Part shown: piece after piece, positions 1-7,919 of the stretch
Layout of the letters: the number at the start of each line of letters is the position of its first letter
How positions within the stretch are numbered: the stretch's first letter is position 1
Assembly: GCA_022845895.1 (NCBI GenBank)
Contig: AP025573.1
Span: 964,501-1,028,500 of the forward strand
DNA length: 64,000 nucleotides
Direction: 5' to 3'
Source of the DNA: Lachnospiraceae bacterium
GTDB taxonomy: Bacteria > Bacillota > Clostridia > Lachnospirales > Lachnospiraceae
The notes under the pieces: generated by a model
Told to the model about the DNA's origin: nothing
The model's database searches: none
What the model saw: the letters and a program-made list of their open reading frames with translations, nothing else
Program-made: the position numbers and the translations under genes

Positions 1-238
1 GGATATTGACTACTGCATCCGCCCCCATGGCCTCTGCGTCATCAGCCATTCTCTTGGTAGCGATAGCTCTGGCTTCGTTCATCATCTCGGTGTAGGAAGT
101 AAGCTCTCCGCCTACAAGTGTTTTGAAACTGTTCATGATATCCTTGCCCATATGTACCGACTGTATGGTAGTCCCGCGGACGAGTCCAATCATCTCAAAT
201 TTTTTTCCGGTTATATAATCTGTGTTTACTAATATCAT
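1..238 (-). CDS. UPF0145 (YbjQ-like) family protein, 3' part outside window
   Basis: Seventy-nine N-terminal residues are visible, running off the left edge. They start MILVNTDYITGK and contain GLVRGTT and a long helix with EARAIATKRMADDAEAMGADAVV, the pattern of the YbjQ/UPF0145 family (small pentameric 'heavy-metal-binding domain' proteins of unproven function). The ATG at 236-238 follows a good ribosome site (AAGGGGGAAG on the minus strand). A 22-bp inverted repeat lies just upstream (263-284), so the gene is probably repressed by a dimeric regulator; the same operator precedes the ABC exporter at 28475. The family call is firm, the function is not known. Confidence 0.8.
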   Translation of the reverse strand, partial: MILVNTDYITGKKFEMIGLVRGTTIQSVHMGKDIMNSFKTLVGGELTSYTEMMNEARAIATKRMADDAEAMGADAVVNI

Positions 239-262
239 GGTTCTTCCCCCTTTAAAAATTAA

Positions 263-284
263 TTGTATTATTAAATTAATACAA
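263..284. promoter_or_regulatory. Inverted-repeat operator TTGTATTA-N6-TAATACAA
   Basis: Perfect 8-bp arms (263-270 and 277-284) are separated by 6 bp, and symmetry extends to 10-bp arms (261-286). It lies about 25 bp upstream of the UPF0145 start codon. The identical arms and spacing recur at 28432-28453. The geometry resembles operators of YtrA-type GntR repressors (inference). Confidence 0.6.
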
Positions 285-331
285 TTGTACTACTGGAATC
301 TTATAATTGCAAGCAATTTGATGATGTTTTT

Positions 332-1129
332 TTATAGATTCAAGACATCTCTGATAGTATAGAAGCCTGCCTCTTTATCAGCCAGATAAGCAGCGCAGTC
401 GCATGCTCCCCGGGCAAAACATTCCCAGTTATAGGAATGATGAGTAATTTCGAGACGCTCCCCCATAAAGCCGAAAAATACAGTGTGGCTGCTCGGTATG
501 TTACCTGCACGAAGGGAATGGTATCCGATTGTCCCGTTTTCGCGCGGGGAGACGCCATGACGGCCATATACTGCTATATCTTCCAGTTCCCGCCCCATCG
601 TATGTGCGATAATCTCACCCATCTCTTTGGACGTGCCGCTCGGAGCATCTTTCTTCCACTGGTCATGCATTTCTAAGATTTCGATATCAGCCTCTTCTCC
701 GATGGATGCGGCAGCCACTTCCAGTAGCTTATTCATTACATTGACAAGCTTTGAAGTGTTTGCCGCATAAAGCATCGGAATGTAGGCAGATGCATCTTTA
801 AAACGTTGCATCTCTTCCGCGCTGAAACCGGTCGTACCGCACACGAGTGCTTTTTTATGCGCAATGGCAAGATTCAATACTTCCATAGCCGTTTCCTTTG
901 TGGAGAAATCTATGATGACATCACAGGAATCAATGACAGATGCCAGGTCATCTACGACCAGTACCCCCAGATCATAGCCCGTCATGGCCACTTGCCCAAG
1001 GTCGCGCCCTATGTATTCTCTGCCCTTAGGCGCAACACCTGCCACAAGTTCCATATCATTCCGGCTGGCAGCAATCTGCGTGATTAATTTCCCCATCTTT
1101 CCTCTAGGGCCTACTACGATAACTTTCAT
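332..1129 (-). CDS. dapB: 4-hydroxy-tetrahydrodipicolinate reductase
   Basis: This 265-residue protein should catalyse the NAD(P)H-dependent reduction in the diaminopimelate/lysine pathway (cytosol). The N-terminus carries the nucleotide loop GPRGKMG (residues 7-13). The DapB signature around residues 153-166 reads E-x-H-D-x-x-x-K-D-A-P-S-G-T, so the catalytic His (155) and Lys (160) are present but the usual second His is Asp. The C-terminus has the conserved ARGA segment. Length is near the family norm (about 250-270). It stands alone without other lysine genes. A tandem inverted-repeat element lies between it and tRNA-Pro. A short diverged dapB fragment occurs again at 16273-16317. DapB family is certain; the substitution leaves a small chance of a specialised paralogue. 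Confidence 0.88.
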   Translation of the reverse strand: MKVIVVGPRGKMGKLITQIAASRNDMELVAGVAPKGREYIGRDLGQVAMTGYDLGVLVVDDLASVIDSCDVIIDFSTKETAMEVLNLAIAHKKALVCGTTGFSAEEMQRFKDASAYIPMLYAANTSKLVNVMNKLLEVAAASIGEEADIEILEMHDQWKKDAPSGTSKEMGEIIAHTMGRELEDIAVYGRHGVSPRENGTIGYHSLRAGNIPSSHTVFFGFMGERLEITHHSYNWECFARGACDCAAYLADKEAGFYTIRDVLNL

Positions 1130-1146
1130 ATTGCATACTCCTTTCG

Positions 1147-1206
1147 CATACCTTATTGAACATTAGCAGTTCAATAAGTATACCTTATTGAATATTAGCA
1201 GTTCAA
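1147..1206. repeat. Tandem alternating inverted repeat built on GTTCAATAAG
   Basis: A 32-bp unit occurs about one and a half times. TTCAATAAG at 1170-1178 pairs with CTTATTGAA at 1184-1192 across a 5-bp TATAC loop. CTTATTGAAC at 1152-1161 also pairs with GTTCAATAAG at 1169-1178 across ATTAGCA. The same arrangement is found at 31478-31523 and a degenerate copy at about 52109-52130. It lies just upstream of dapB. Confidence 0.6.
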
Positions 1207-1336
1207 CAGTTATAATTATGTGCATGCTGTAATAGATTTATTTTAACATAAATATGTGAAATATGTTGTGGATTTGGTTTTGATTTTTCAGAATTTGAGC
1301 ATAATGAAAAAAGAAGTACAAAAATAGACGAAAGGG

Positions 1337-1366
1337 TTGCAAAATACGACAAGATTCGAGTATAAT
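1337..1366 (+). promoter_or_regulatory. Promoter of tRNA-Pro
   Basis: TTGCAA at 1337-1342 and TATAAT at 1361-1366 are 18 bp apart, with the tRNA beginning 11 bp after the -10 box. Confidence 0.6.
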
Positions 1367-1377
1367 GATAAAAGTGA

Positions 1378-1452
1378 CGGGGTATGGCTCAGTTTGGTTA
1401 GAGCGCACGGCTGGGGGCCGTGAGGTCGCAGGTTCGAATCCTGTTACCCCGA
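1378..1452 (+). tRNA. tRNA-Pro(GGG)
   Basis: The acceptor stem CGGGGTA (1378-1384) pairs with TACCCCG (1445-1451), discriminator A. The D arm, anticodon stem CACGG/CCGTG with loop CTGGGGG, and the T arm with GGTTCGAATCC are all clear. U33 followed by GGG gives a proline anticodon. CCA is not encoded. The integrase gene just downstream suggests this tRNA is the attachment site of an integrated element. Confidence 0.93.
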
Positions 1453-1522
1453 TTTTACCCCCATTTTATGGGGATTATGAGAATTGTCAAAGATAGAAAA
1501 GTTACTTAAGTTTACTTAAGGT

Positions 1523-2833
1523 TTAGGAGACCAAAGAAGTTACTTTCGCATTTCTGTCTTTGATGATTTTTTGTTTTTCAGTAAGGCTTGAAGTGTCATA
1601 AGTATAATACTTTTCATTGACTTCTGGTGAATGACCAAGCATACTGGCTACTATAGTCACAGGAACACCATTATGTCTTAGATTTGAATTAATCGTTTTT
1701 CTTAATGCGGTAATTCCACCGCCATGAATTCCTAGGTGCTTCGTTAGTCGTTTCATGCAATCACTAATAAGTTGGCCGCTGATATATCCACCTTCGCAAT
1801 TGGTAAAGATAAAATCACATAAGCACCCATGTTCTTCTTGAATACTTTTAATTCGTTTCAAAAGGCTTACTATTTCATCACACATTGGGAATTCCCTTCC
1901 CCTTTTTGTCTTAGTTGTATCAATGTAACACTCATTCTTTAGCCGATTATGTTTGACTGATGTATGTATCCGAATGCAGTCAGCATTAATATCTGTCCAT
2001 TTAAGCGATGCAATTTCACCAACCCTCATACCTGTTAAAATAGCTAATTCAACACCATATCGAGGAATATACAGAGGCTTATCATCATATAGTTCATTCA
2101 ACCCCTTTTGAATCTTTAAAAGCTCATTATCCACAAAAAAGTGTTCTTCAATCGGTTTCTCCTTTTCTGTGCAATGCCTATTAAACTGTTTCAGTTCAAG
2201 AAATTCCACGGGGTTATCTGTGATGATTTTTTTTATACGGGCATATCTTACAGTATTTCGGATATAACCCAACAGTTTTTTACATGCGCCTCGACACAAC
2301 TTCAAATTTGTAATATTCTCCAACATAAATTTTTTGATAGTGTTTTCAGTAATTTCACTCATTGGGAGCATTTCAAAATTAGAACCTTCAAAAAATCTTA
2401 CATAGTCAGAATCATATCGTAAGATGGAATTATCACTAAGTTCCAGATTTTTCACCTCTCGCCACATTTCATATACCTGTTTAAATACTGGAACAATATC
2501 AGTTTTATCCTCTTTGATGTAATAATCAATGATTGTTTTATTTAGTCTATCTTCATCTACTTTAGATACCAACCTCCCATATGGTGGCTCGATATTTTCT
2601 TTTGGTAAGTAAGTATTCCAATTACCGTTTTTACCGTGCCAAAATTTGAATTTCTGTTTGTGAATTTCTAAAATCTCTTTCTTGTTCATATCTATTAATT
2701 TCTGAACATATGCTAGGTCAATCCTATCATTTTTTATGTCCAAAAGCAACGACTTAACATGCTTAATTTGCTTTTCCAGAGTGTGATTCAGCACTTGCAT
2801 TTCACACGTATCAAGTTTTTTCATATGAATCAC
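1523..2833 (-). CDS. Tyrosine recombinase (phage/ICE-type integrase)
   Basis: This 436-residue site-specific recombinase should integrate and excise a mobile element. The N-terminal half is a basic SAM-like/core-binding region. The C-terminal catalytic domain has the box I Arg in TGMRVGEIASLKW, the box II Arg in TALRKT, and LGHSPEVNEKYY near the end with the GH pair and candidate nucleophile Tyr. The position normally His in HxxR is Thr. The gene ends 70 bp from the 3' end of tRNA-Pro, the usual placement of a tRNA-targeting integrase. No relaxase or conjugation genes follow, so the element is reduced or the integrase is a remnant of a larger island. Confidence 0.85.
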   Translation of the reverse strand: MIHMKKLDTCEMQVLNHTLEKQIKHVKSLLLDIKNDRIDLAYVQKLIDMNKKEILEIHKQKFKFWHGKNGNWNTYLPKENIEPPYGRLVSKVDEDRLNKTIIDYYIKEDKTDIVPVFKQVYEMWREVKNLELSDNSILRYDSDYVRFFEGSNFEMLPMSEITENTIKKFMLENITNLKLCRGACKKLLGYIRNTVRYARIKKIITDNPVEFLELKQFNRHCTEKEKPIEEHFFVDNELLKIQKGLNELYDDKPLYIPRYGVELAILTGMRVGEIASLKWTDINADCIRIHTSVKHNRLKNECYIDTTKTKRGREFPMCDEIVSLLKRIKSIQEEHGCLCDFIFTNCEGGYISGQLISDCMKRLTKHLGIHGGGITALRKTINSNLRHNGVPVTIVASMLGHSPEVNEKYYTYDTSSLTEKQKIIKDRNAKVTSLVS

Positions 2834-2880
2834 ACTCCTCGTATTATATAGTAGTAGTGTTTATAGTCCCTCTCCAAGGA

Positions 2881-3101
2881 CTGTATGCTATACAAAACAG
2901 TATGATATACTGTTGGAGATACTGTGGATTGGTTCGTCACCTCCTACTACTTGATGGTTTCAGAAAGGCTCCAACCACAGTCTCTTTGTATATTTGTTAA
3001 TCAGTTAGATACCGCATGACGGTTTATTTAGAACGAGGTTACAATCGCAGAGAGTACCCGTGGGTTCCAAACAGTATCAAATACTTTTAAGGAGTTTTGC
3101 T
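2881..3101 (+). ncRNA. 5' noncoding region of IS110 element, candidate bridge RNA
   Basis: The 220 bp ahead of the IS110 recombinase start has no gene but has structure. CTGTGGATTGG near 2922-2932 pairs with CCAACCACAG at 2971-2980, and ACAGTAT/ATACTGT forms a small palindrome at 2897-2913. IS110-family elements are known to encode a structured bridge RNA in the noncoding end next to the recombinase gene. The assignment here rests on position and fold only. Confidence 0.35.
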
Positions 3102-4163
3102 ATGATATACGCAGGAATTGATGTTGCCAAGGATAAGCATGATTGCTTTATCACCAATTCAGATGGTGAAGTGCTTTTTAAAGCATTTACTATTCCAAAC
3201 AACCGAGAGGGTTTTGATGAACTCTATCAGAAGATTACGTCCGTTACATACCAATCTTTACAGAAAAAGTCTAAGCCTTAGAAAGACGAAAACGGATAAA
3301 GTTGATGCCCATATGATTGCTACAATGCTCATGTCTGATGTGAACTTAAAGTCCTGCTCAGACACATCTTACCACAACAAAGAACTCAAGTCACTAACCA
3401 GATACCGTTTTGATAAGGTAAAAGAGCGGGCGCAGTTAAAGCAGTCTATTTCTCGTCTCGTGACCATCCTTTTTCCTGAATTGGAGAAGCTGGTTCCCAC
3501 ACTTCATATGGCATCTGTCTATGCACTTCTTTCTGAATTTCCAAGTGCATTTGCCATTGCCGATTCTCACCTTACCAGACTGACAAATCTCTTGTCTGTT
3601 TCTTCTAAAGGTCGCTATGGAAAAGATACTGCAATCCTTTTCCGTGAAGCCGCAAGAACCTCCATCGGCTCACATATGCCAGCTAAATCTCTGGAACTAA
3701 AGCACACCATCAAACTGATTCAGGAAATCTCTGTCGAGATTGATGAGATTGAAAATGAAATCAAATCCATCATGGATGAGATAAACGCTCCCCTCCTTAG
3801 CATCCCTGGAATCAACTATCGTATGGGTGCAATGATTGTTGCTGAAATTGGCGAATTCTCTCGTTTTGATTCTCCCGATAAGATACTTGCTTATGCCGGA
3901 ATGTCTCCATCCACTTACCAGTCAGGGCAACTAGAATCATCGTATTCCCACATGGAAAAGCGAGGTTCTCGCTACCTTCGCTATGCACTATACAATGCAA
4001 CGAAGTATGTTTGTCATTGGGATCCGACATTTGCTGCCTACCTTGAGAAGAAACGTTCTGAAGGTAAGCACTATAATGTTGCCATATCACATGAGCCAAG
4101 AAACTTGTAAGAGTGATTTACCAGTTACAAAGACCAGGGCAATCTTACATCAAAGCAGCTTAG
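3102..4163 (+). pseudogene. IS110-family transposase, broken by deletion and frameshift
   Basis: The reading starts at 3102 (after AAGGAG) with the RuvC-like DEDD domain, MIYAGIDVAKDKHDC. About residue 45 the sequence jumps to PLHTNLYRKSLSLRKTKTDKVDA in another frame (from about 3245). The segment that carries the conserved LEATGHY glutamate in relatives is therefore missing, while the later Asp pair (TDKVDA) remains. The C-terminal Transposase_20 region (GINYRMGAMIVAEIGEFSRF, then AYAGMSP) is intact. Near 4095 a second shift returns to the first frame, giving KKLVRVIYQLQ and a stop at 4161-4163. With no catalytic Glu and two frame changes it cannot be active. Confidence 0.85.
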
Positions 4164-4696
4164 ATTTTAAATATAAATATCTCCTTTTGAGCACCTGTAA
4201 AGATGCTCTATTTGTCATGCAGTATTCAAGGTACTAATTTATCTGAAATGCATTTCTACAATTCATTCAAAAAATTCATTTTTTGACTTGACTTTTAATA
4301 GTTAGTCTTTCCGTACATGATGGCATTTTGAAATGTTACAATTTGATTAATTATTATTAAAACATGTGAAATAAAATTGACAAGGATGGGGAAATAGCTG
4401 AATCTATAAATGAAGAAGGAGTTAAGAAGAAAGTAAAAAAGCTTTTATTTTTTTCATGGATGGGAATGGGGTTTGGGGGCTTGCCCCCCACTAGCACTGG
4501 TTGGTTGGACGTAGGTCCAACCAACAAAAAATAAATATGGTTAGATAAAATAGAAAAAGCTGACGTTCCATAAAATGGAGAAGTCAGCTTTTGTTAAGTG
4601 CTATGATATTTCGTTATCAATTCGTCTGGTGTTTTTCGGGCTTCAATGTAGAACGCTAATACAGATAAAACAAGAATGAAAAGGAGATATGGCTCT
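4164..4696. other. Noncoding gap with paired inverted repeats
   Basis: No gene is visible in these 533 bases. The first part is the right flank of the IS110 remnant. TGGGGGC/GCCCCC (4474-4490) is followed by a perfect 11-bp inverted repeat (arms 4500-4510 and 4515-4525, loop GTAG) with no T run on either strand. A terminator-like hairpin follows at 4555-4592. Paired GC-rich inverted repeats of this sort are seen at transfer origins of mobilisable elements, but no relaxase gene is present, so this remains a guess. Confidence 0.4.
4555..4592 (+). terminator. Hairpin AAAAGCTGAC/GTCAGCTTTT
   Basis: A perfect 10-bp outer stem (4555-4564 and 4583-4592) has an inner TCCAT/ATGGA stem and ends in T4. 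It could act in both directions. It lies upstream of the receiver-domain gene and probably closes transcription from the IS remnant. Confidence 0.5.
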
Positions 4697-5083
4697 ATGA
4701 AAGTTTTAATTGTAGAAGATACGGTTTTCAAATATGTCAAAATTAAGAAAGTATTAGAAGAATGTAAAATTTCTATGGTTTTCCGGGAAAAAACATTAGA
4801 GAACGCGAAAAAGAAAATTGAACAAAGTTGTAAAGAAAATGAGCCATTCGAATTAATAGTAACTGATATGTGTTTCCCCGATAGTCAGGGCAAAAGTGAG
4901 CTTTCAGAGGCAGGCGTTTTGCTGATTGACTTTATCAACTCATTGAAATTACATATCCCAATCATTATCTGTTCATCGGGGCGGTTCCCATTAGATAAGG
5001 AAAATGTGCTTGGTTCCGTTTACTATTCTGATAAAACAGATTGGCAGGAAGAATTAAAAAAATTGGTTTATAGTATTCCGTAA
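4697..5083 (+). CDS. Lone CheY-like receiver domain protein
   Basis: This 128-residue protein begins MKVLIVED, the acidic pocket of a response-regulator receiver domain. A phosphoacceptor Asp is plausible in IVTDMCFPDS, a small-residue strand follows in IICSSG, and the conserved Lys may be that of SDKTDW. No output domain is present. The start at 4697 is preferred because AAGGAGA at 4681-4687 lies inside any longer reading. No histidine kinase gene is nearby, so its partner is unknown. The domain call is fairly good; the role in the island cannot be inferred. Confidence 0.65.
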   Translation: MKVLIVEDTVFKYVKIKKVLEECKISMVFREKTLENAKKKIEQSCKENEPFELIVTDMCFPDSQGKSELSEAGVLLIDFINSLKLHIPIIICSSGRFPLDKENVLGSVYYSDKTDWQEELKKLVYSIP

Positions 5084-5167
5084 CCCCCAAAACAGTAATT
5101 TCATAAAACTTTTTCCCAGTTGATGCTGTCTGAACCATATAAAGTATTATGAAAAGGGGGAAGGCAG

Positions 5168-5455
5168 ATGAATACAATGGTCAAAGAGTGTGGGGAATTG
5201 TTAAAGCGGCTGGAAAATCAGAAACAAGCAGCACAAGAAAAGCCGGAAGAAGAAATCCAGATTTATGCTGCTATGATAGCGGAGTATCAGAAAGTAATGT
5301 TAAGACTGGAACAATCATTTATAGGGCAGGACGCAAGAAAGTATTTGGAAATCCGAAGGGCTAGACATGCCGTAATACAAGGACATGAAAAGACGGTTCC
5401 TACAGATATTCTATACTCTTGGATGGTAGAAAATATATGTGATTTAGAGGCTTAA
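5168..5455 (+). CDS. Hypothetical small helical protein
   Basis: Ninety-five residues, mostly charged and helix-forming (ELLKRLENQKQAAQEKPEEE), ending SWMVENICDLEA. There is no signal peptide or membrane segment. AAGGGGGAAGG directly before the ATG supports the start. I do not recognise the family. The gene is followed by a terminator hairpin that has been split by the IS256-type element. Confidence 0.55.
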   Translation: MNTMVKECGELLKRLENQKQAAQEKPEEEIQIYAAMIAEYQKVMLRLEQSFIGQDARKYLEIRRARHAVIQGHEKTVPTDILYSWMVENICDLEA

Positions 5456-5472
5456 TAAAAAGAAGTTATAAA

Positions 5473-5500
5473 ATAGAGGAACATTCTTGATATTTAAGAA
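5473..5500. repeat. 28-bp direct repeat, left flank of IS256-type copy 1
   Basis: Identical to 6730-6757. It contains the 5' arm and loop of a 16-bp-stem bidirectional terminator whose complete version survives at 6730-6774. The duplication flanks the insertion exactly but is far longer than the 8 bp seen around the second copy of the same element. Confidence 0.8.
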
Positions 5501-6729
5501 GGTCGTGTAAGATAAAGTGTGTAATTAAGAAACTAATCTAATTGCACACTTTGTTTTATGTATAAGGTGTGCTATGCTCACAGAAAGGAAAAAGAAAGAT
5601 GAGTACAGCACTTATGGCAAGAAAAAAGAAGAACACCAAGGGTACCGAGATTGCCCAGGCAATTATGGAGCACTACCAGCCGAAGACGAAAGAAGATATG
5701 CAGGAGGCACTTAAGGAAATCTTCGGCCCAATGTTCGAAACCATGCTCCAGGGAGAGCTGAAGGGGCATCTCGGTTACGAGGCGGGCGAGCATGGCTACA
5801 AGGACACTGACAACAGAAGGAACGGCTATACCTCAAAACATGTAAAGACCTCTTATGGCCAGATTCCCGTTGATGTGCCCCGGGATCGTGACGGGAGCTT
5901 TGAACCCCAGCTGATTCCCAAGCGGACAAGGGATGTTTCGGGGATTGAGGATAAGGTGATATCCATGTATGCCAAAGGCCTGAGCCAGCGGGACATCTCG
6001 GACACGATTGAAGATATCTATGGCTTCTCCATCTCCCATGAAACGATCTCAGAGATTACCGATAAGGTATTGGACGAGCTGACGGAATGGCAGAACCGGC
6101 CTTTGAAAAAGTTCTATACATTCCTGTTCGTGGACTGCATGTATGTGACGATCCGCAAGGATTACGAGACAAAGAATTATGCAGTGTATGCGATCCTGGG
6201 CTATGATGCAAACGGGATCAAGGATGTGCTGGGCCTGTGGCTGAACGAGTCCGAAAGCAAGCAAACCTGGAGCCAGTATCCGGGTGCCATTGATGTGTGG
6301 GAAAGGAACTGGGGGCATGTAGCGCAGCTGTTCCAGTACGGAAGTGCGGTGAGAAGGGTGATGTACACAACGAATGCGATAGAAAGCGTGAATTCAAGCT
6401 TTAGAAAAGTGACCCGGAAAGGTGCGTTTCCACATGAAAATGCATTGCTGAAGCTGCTATACCTACGTGTTACGGAACTCTATAAAAAATGGAAGGGGCG
6501 TCCTGTACCAAACTGGGCGATGGTACGGAACCAGCTGTCGATGGACCCAAAAATGAATACACGGATGCAGAAATATGAGGATATCTAATTGCAGATACCG
6601 GAATCCAGGGGACAGCCAAGCCTTCTTTTAGGAATGCATTTGAGGACTTTGGACAAAATGGCAGCTGAACCTATCAGATTCAGCTGCCAAAATAAAATAT
6701 AAAATTTACACACTTAACTTGACAAAGTC
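5501..6729 (+). mobile_element. IS256-type insertion sequence, internally deleted copy (1229 bp)
   Basis: The ends GGTCGTGTAAG... and ...CTTGACAAAGTC match those of the full 1496-bp copy at 61313-62808, with imperfect inverted repeats sharing GTGTGTAA. The difference in length (267 bp) equals the deletion inside the transposase gene. It sits in a terminator between a + strand gene and a - strand toxin gene. Point differences outside the deletion show that the two copies have diverged somewhat. Confidence 0.88.
5599..6588 (+). pseudogene. IS256-family transposase with in-frame 89-residue deletion
   Basis: The frame stays open from 5569 to 6588 and encodes a mutator-type transposase that is otherwise nearly identical to the 428-residue copy at 61454-62740. 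The first catalytic Asp (FVDCMYV) and the Glu region (TNAIESVNSSFR) remain. At about 6262 the text jumps from NESESK to TWSQYPG, removing the block with the second Asp (FISMDGVSG). The deletion ends share GCA-N-ACCTGGA, so slippage or recombination between short repeats is likely. The product lacks part of the DDE triad and should be inactive unless complemented. Confidence 0.88.
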
Positions 6730-6774
6730 ATAGAGGAACATTCTTGATATTTAAGAATGTTCCTCTATTTTATA
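6730..6774. terminator. Bidirectional terminator (contains right 28-bp repeat)
   Basis: ATAGAGGAACATTCTT (6730-6745) pairs perfectly with AAGAATGTTCCTCTAT (6753-6768) across a 7-nt loop, with a T run on the + strand and an A run at the far side. It would stop both the 95-residue gene and the convergent toxin gene. Confidence 0.7.
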
Positions 6775-7072
6775 AGTTTCTTCCTTGATACTGTATCGTA
6801 ACCACAGTAACAATTTTTTTTGTTTCATCAATTCTGAAAATTGCAATATAGTTATCGATTAGTAATTGGCGGTATCCTTTTCCGGCGAATGCTCCAACGG
6901 TACGTTCTTGATGTGACTGCGGAAATGTATCTAATTTTTTCAATGATTTCCATAGCCTGTCAGTCTGTCCTTTAGCATGTTCGGGTGATTGCAGGTCATT
7001 GGAAATATAATCAAATATTTCGTCTAAATCTCTGTATGCTCGTACATTTAATCTGATTTTGTATTTATCCAT
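6770..7072 (-). CDS. RelE/ParE-type toxin
   Basis: This 100-residue protein has the type II toxin pattern YKIRLNVRAYRDLDEIFDYI at its N-terminus, then KGYRQLLIDNYIAIFRID and VVTIQYQGRNL at its C-terminus. This is the compact RelE/ParE fold, acting on ribosome-bound mRNA or on gyrase depending on subtype. It overlaps the upstream antitoxin gene by 8 bp, the usual translational coupling. The stop codon is at the edge of the bidirectional terminator. Subtype cannot be decided from sequence alone. Confidence 0.82.
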   Translation of the reverse strand: MDKYKIRLNVRAYRDLDEIFDYISNDLQSPEHAKGQTDRLWKSLKKLDTFPQSHQERTVGAFAGKGYRQLLIDNYIAIFRIDETKKIVTVVTIQYQGRNL

Positions 7073-7328
7073 AATGTTTTTTATTCAACCTTTCAAATGC
7101 ATCATCAAGGTTGATGGTTTCTCCGCCCTCTTCCATTTCTTTTTCAGATTCATAGATAGCTTGGTCAATGCGGTTTGTTTTTGCAAATTTATCATATAAT
7201 TCACTACTCATTACAACTAAATCGCTGTACCCGTTCTTTGTAATAAAAATAGGTTCCTGCTCTTTGTGCGCAATGTCGGATATTTCACTTGTATTTCTGA
7301 GGTCTTTAATTGGCATTATAATTGGCAT
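7065..7328 (-). CDS. Phd/YefM-type antitoxin
   Basis: Eighty-seven residues begin MPIIMPIKDLRNTSEISDIAHKE, the DNA-binding half of Phd/YefM antitoxins, followed by EPIFITKNGYSDLVVMS and an acidic C-terminal tail that would wrap the toxin. An internal Met at residue 5 is an alternative start; AGGAGC lies 10 nt before the first. A palindrome GCATAATTATGC at 7362-7373, with related sequence across the start codon, is the likely autoregulatory operator. Confidence 0.82.
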   Translation of the reverse strand: MPIIMPIKDLRNTSEISDIAHKEQEPIFITKNGYSDLVVMSSELYDKFAKTNRIDQAIYESEKEMEEGGETINLDDAFERLNKKHYG

Positions 7329-7361
7329 AATATATCAGCTCCTTTCGTTTTCATAATTATA

Positions 7362-7373
7362 GCATAATTATGC
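7362..7373. promoter_or_regulatory. Palindrome GCATAATTATGC upstream of antitoxin
   Basis: A perfect 12-bp palindrome 34 bp upstream of the antitoxin ATG, with a related GGCATAATA at the start codon. Type II antitoxins normally bind such sites to repress their own operon. Confidence 0.45.
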
Positions 7374-7406
7374 CACGATAACAATGACGATATACTTTCC
7401 GCTATT

Positions 7407-7748
7407 TTATTTTCGGTGTTTATCCAATGCCATTTTAAGTGTCTTAATAGTATCAAGCAAAATATACATATCTTCTACAGAACAGGAATCCAGTAAATTT
7501 AAAATCTCATTTCCCAAATCTGTCCGGTTAATTAGAGGATTGTCAAAAAGCAGGGAATCCGTCTTAATTGATAGTACATGGGCAATCTTAATCAAAACAG
7601 GAAGACTTAATTTTGTACTTCCAGTTTCTATGTGGCTCATATGAGTTGGAGATATTTCGACTTTTTCTGCCAGTTGTTCTTGAGAAAGACTGCATGCTTT
7701 CCGATATCTTCGGATACGTTGTCCTATTTCATAATAATTTAGCTCCAT
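7407..7748 (-). CDS. XRE-family transcriptional regulator
   Basis: This 113-residue protein has an N-terminal Cro/CI-type helix-turn-helix (residues about 8-62), IGQRIRRYRKACSLSQEQLAEKVEIS then THMSHIETGSTKLSLPVLIKIA, and a short C-terminal helical tail. It faces away from the ECF operon, with about 170 bp between them. It may control the accessory genes around it, but its target is not evident. Confidence 0.8.
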   Translation of the reverse strand: MELNYYEIGQRIRRYRKACSLSQEQLAEKVEISPTHMSHIETGSTKLSLPVLIKIAHVLSIKTDSLLFDNPLINRTDLGNEILNLLDSCSVEDMYILLDTIKTLKMALDKHRK

Positions 7749-7863
7749 ATTTTTACCGCCTATACACTTTAAATTAGCTTGAATTGTATAACATGTGAAT
7801 GTATAATGTTAATAAACTGTACAGGCTATTTTCAGCCCATACAAATAAAGTATTTTTTTTGAA

Positions 7864-7895
7864 ATTTATAAAACTTTTAAGTTCTTTTCTTGTCT
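7864..7895 (+). promoter_or_regulatory. ECF-sigma-like promoter, copy 1
   Basis: ATTTATAAAACTTTT (7864-7878) is followed by TCTTGTCT (7888-7895) and GCTATAT. The AAAC and GTCT elements resemble -35 and -10 boxes of ECF sigma promoters. The same string recurs at 8981-9013, and an ECF sigma gene lies downstream in the same operon, so autoregulation is likely. Confidence 0.5.
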
Positions 7896-7919
7896 AAGCT
7901 ATATAAGTGAGGTGAGAAA

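Noticed and set aside
1147..1206. CRISPR-like tandem repeat
   Set aside because: Only about one and a half units, no variable spacers of constant length and no cas genes; it is an alternating inverted repeat.
4499..4526. Rho-independent terminator
   Set aside because: The stem is strong but neither strand has a T run after it.
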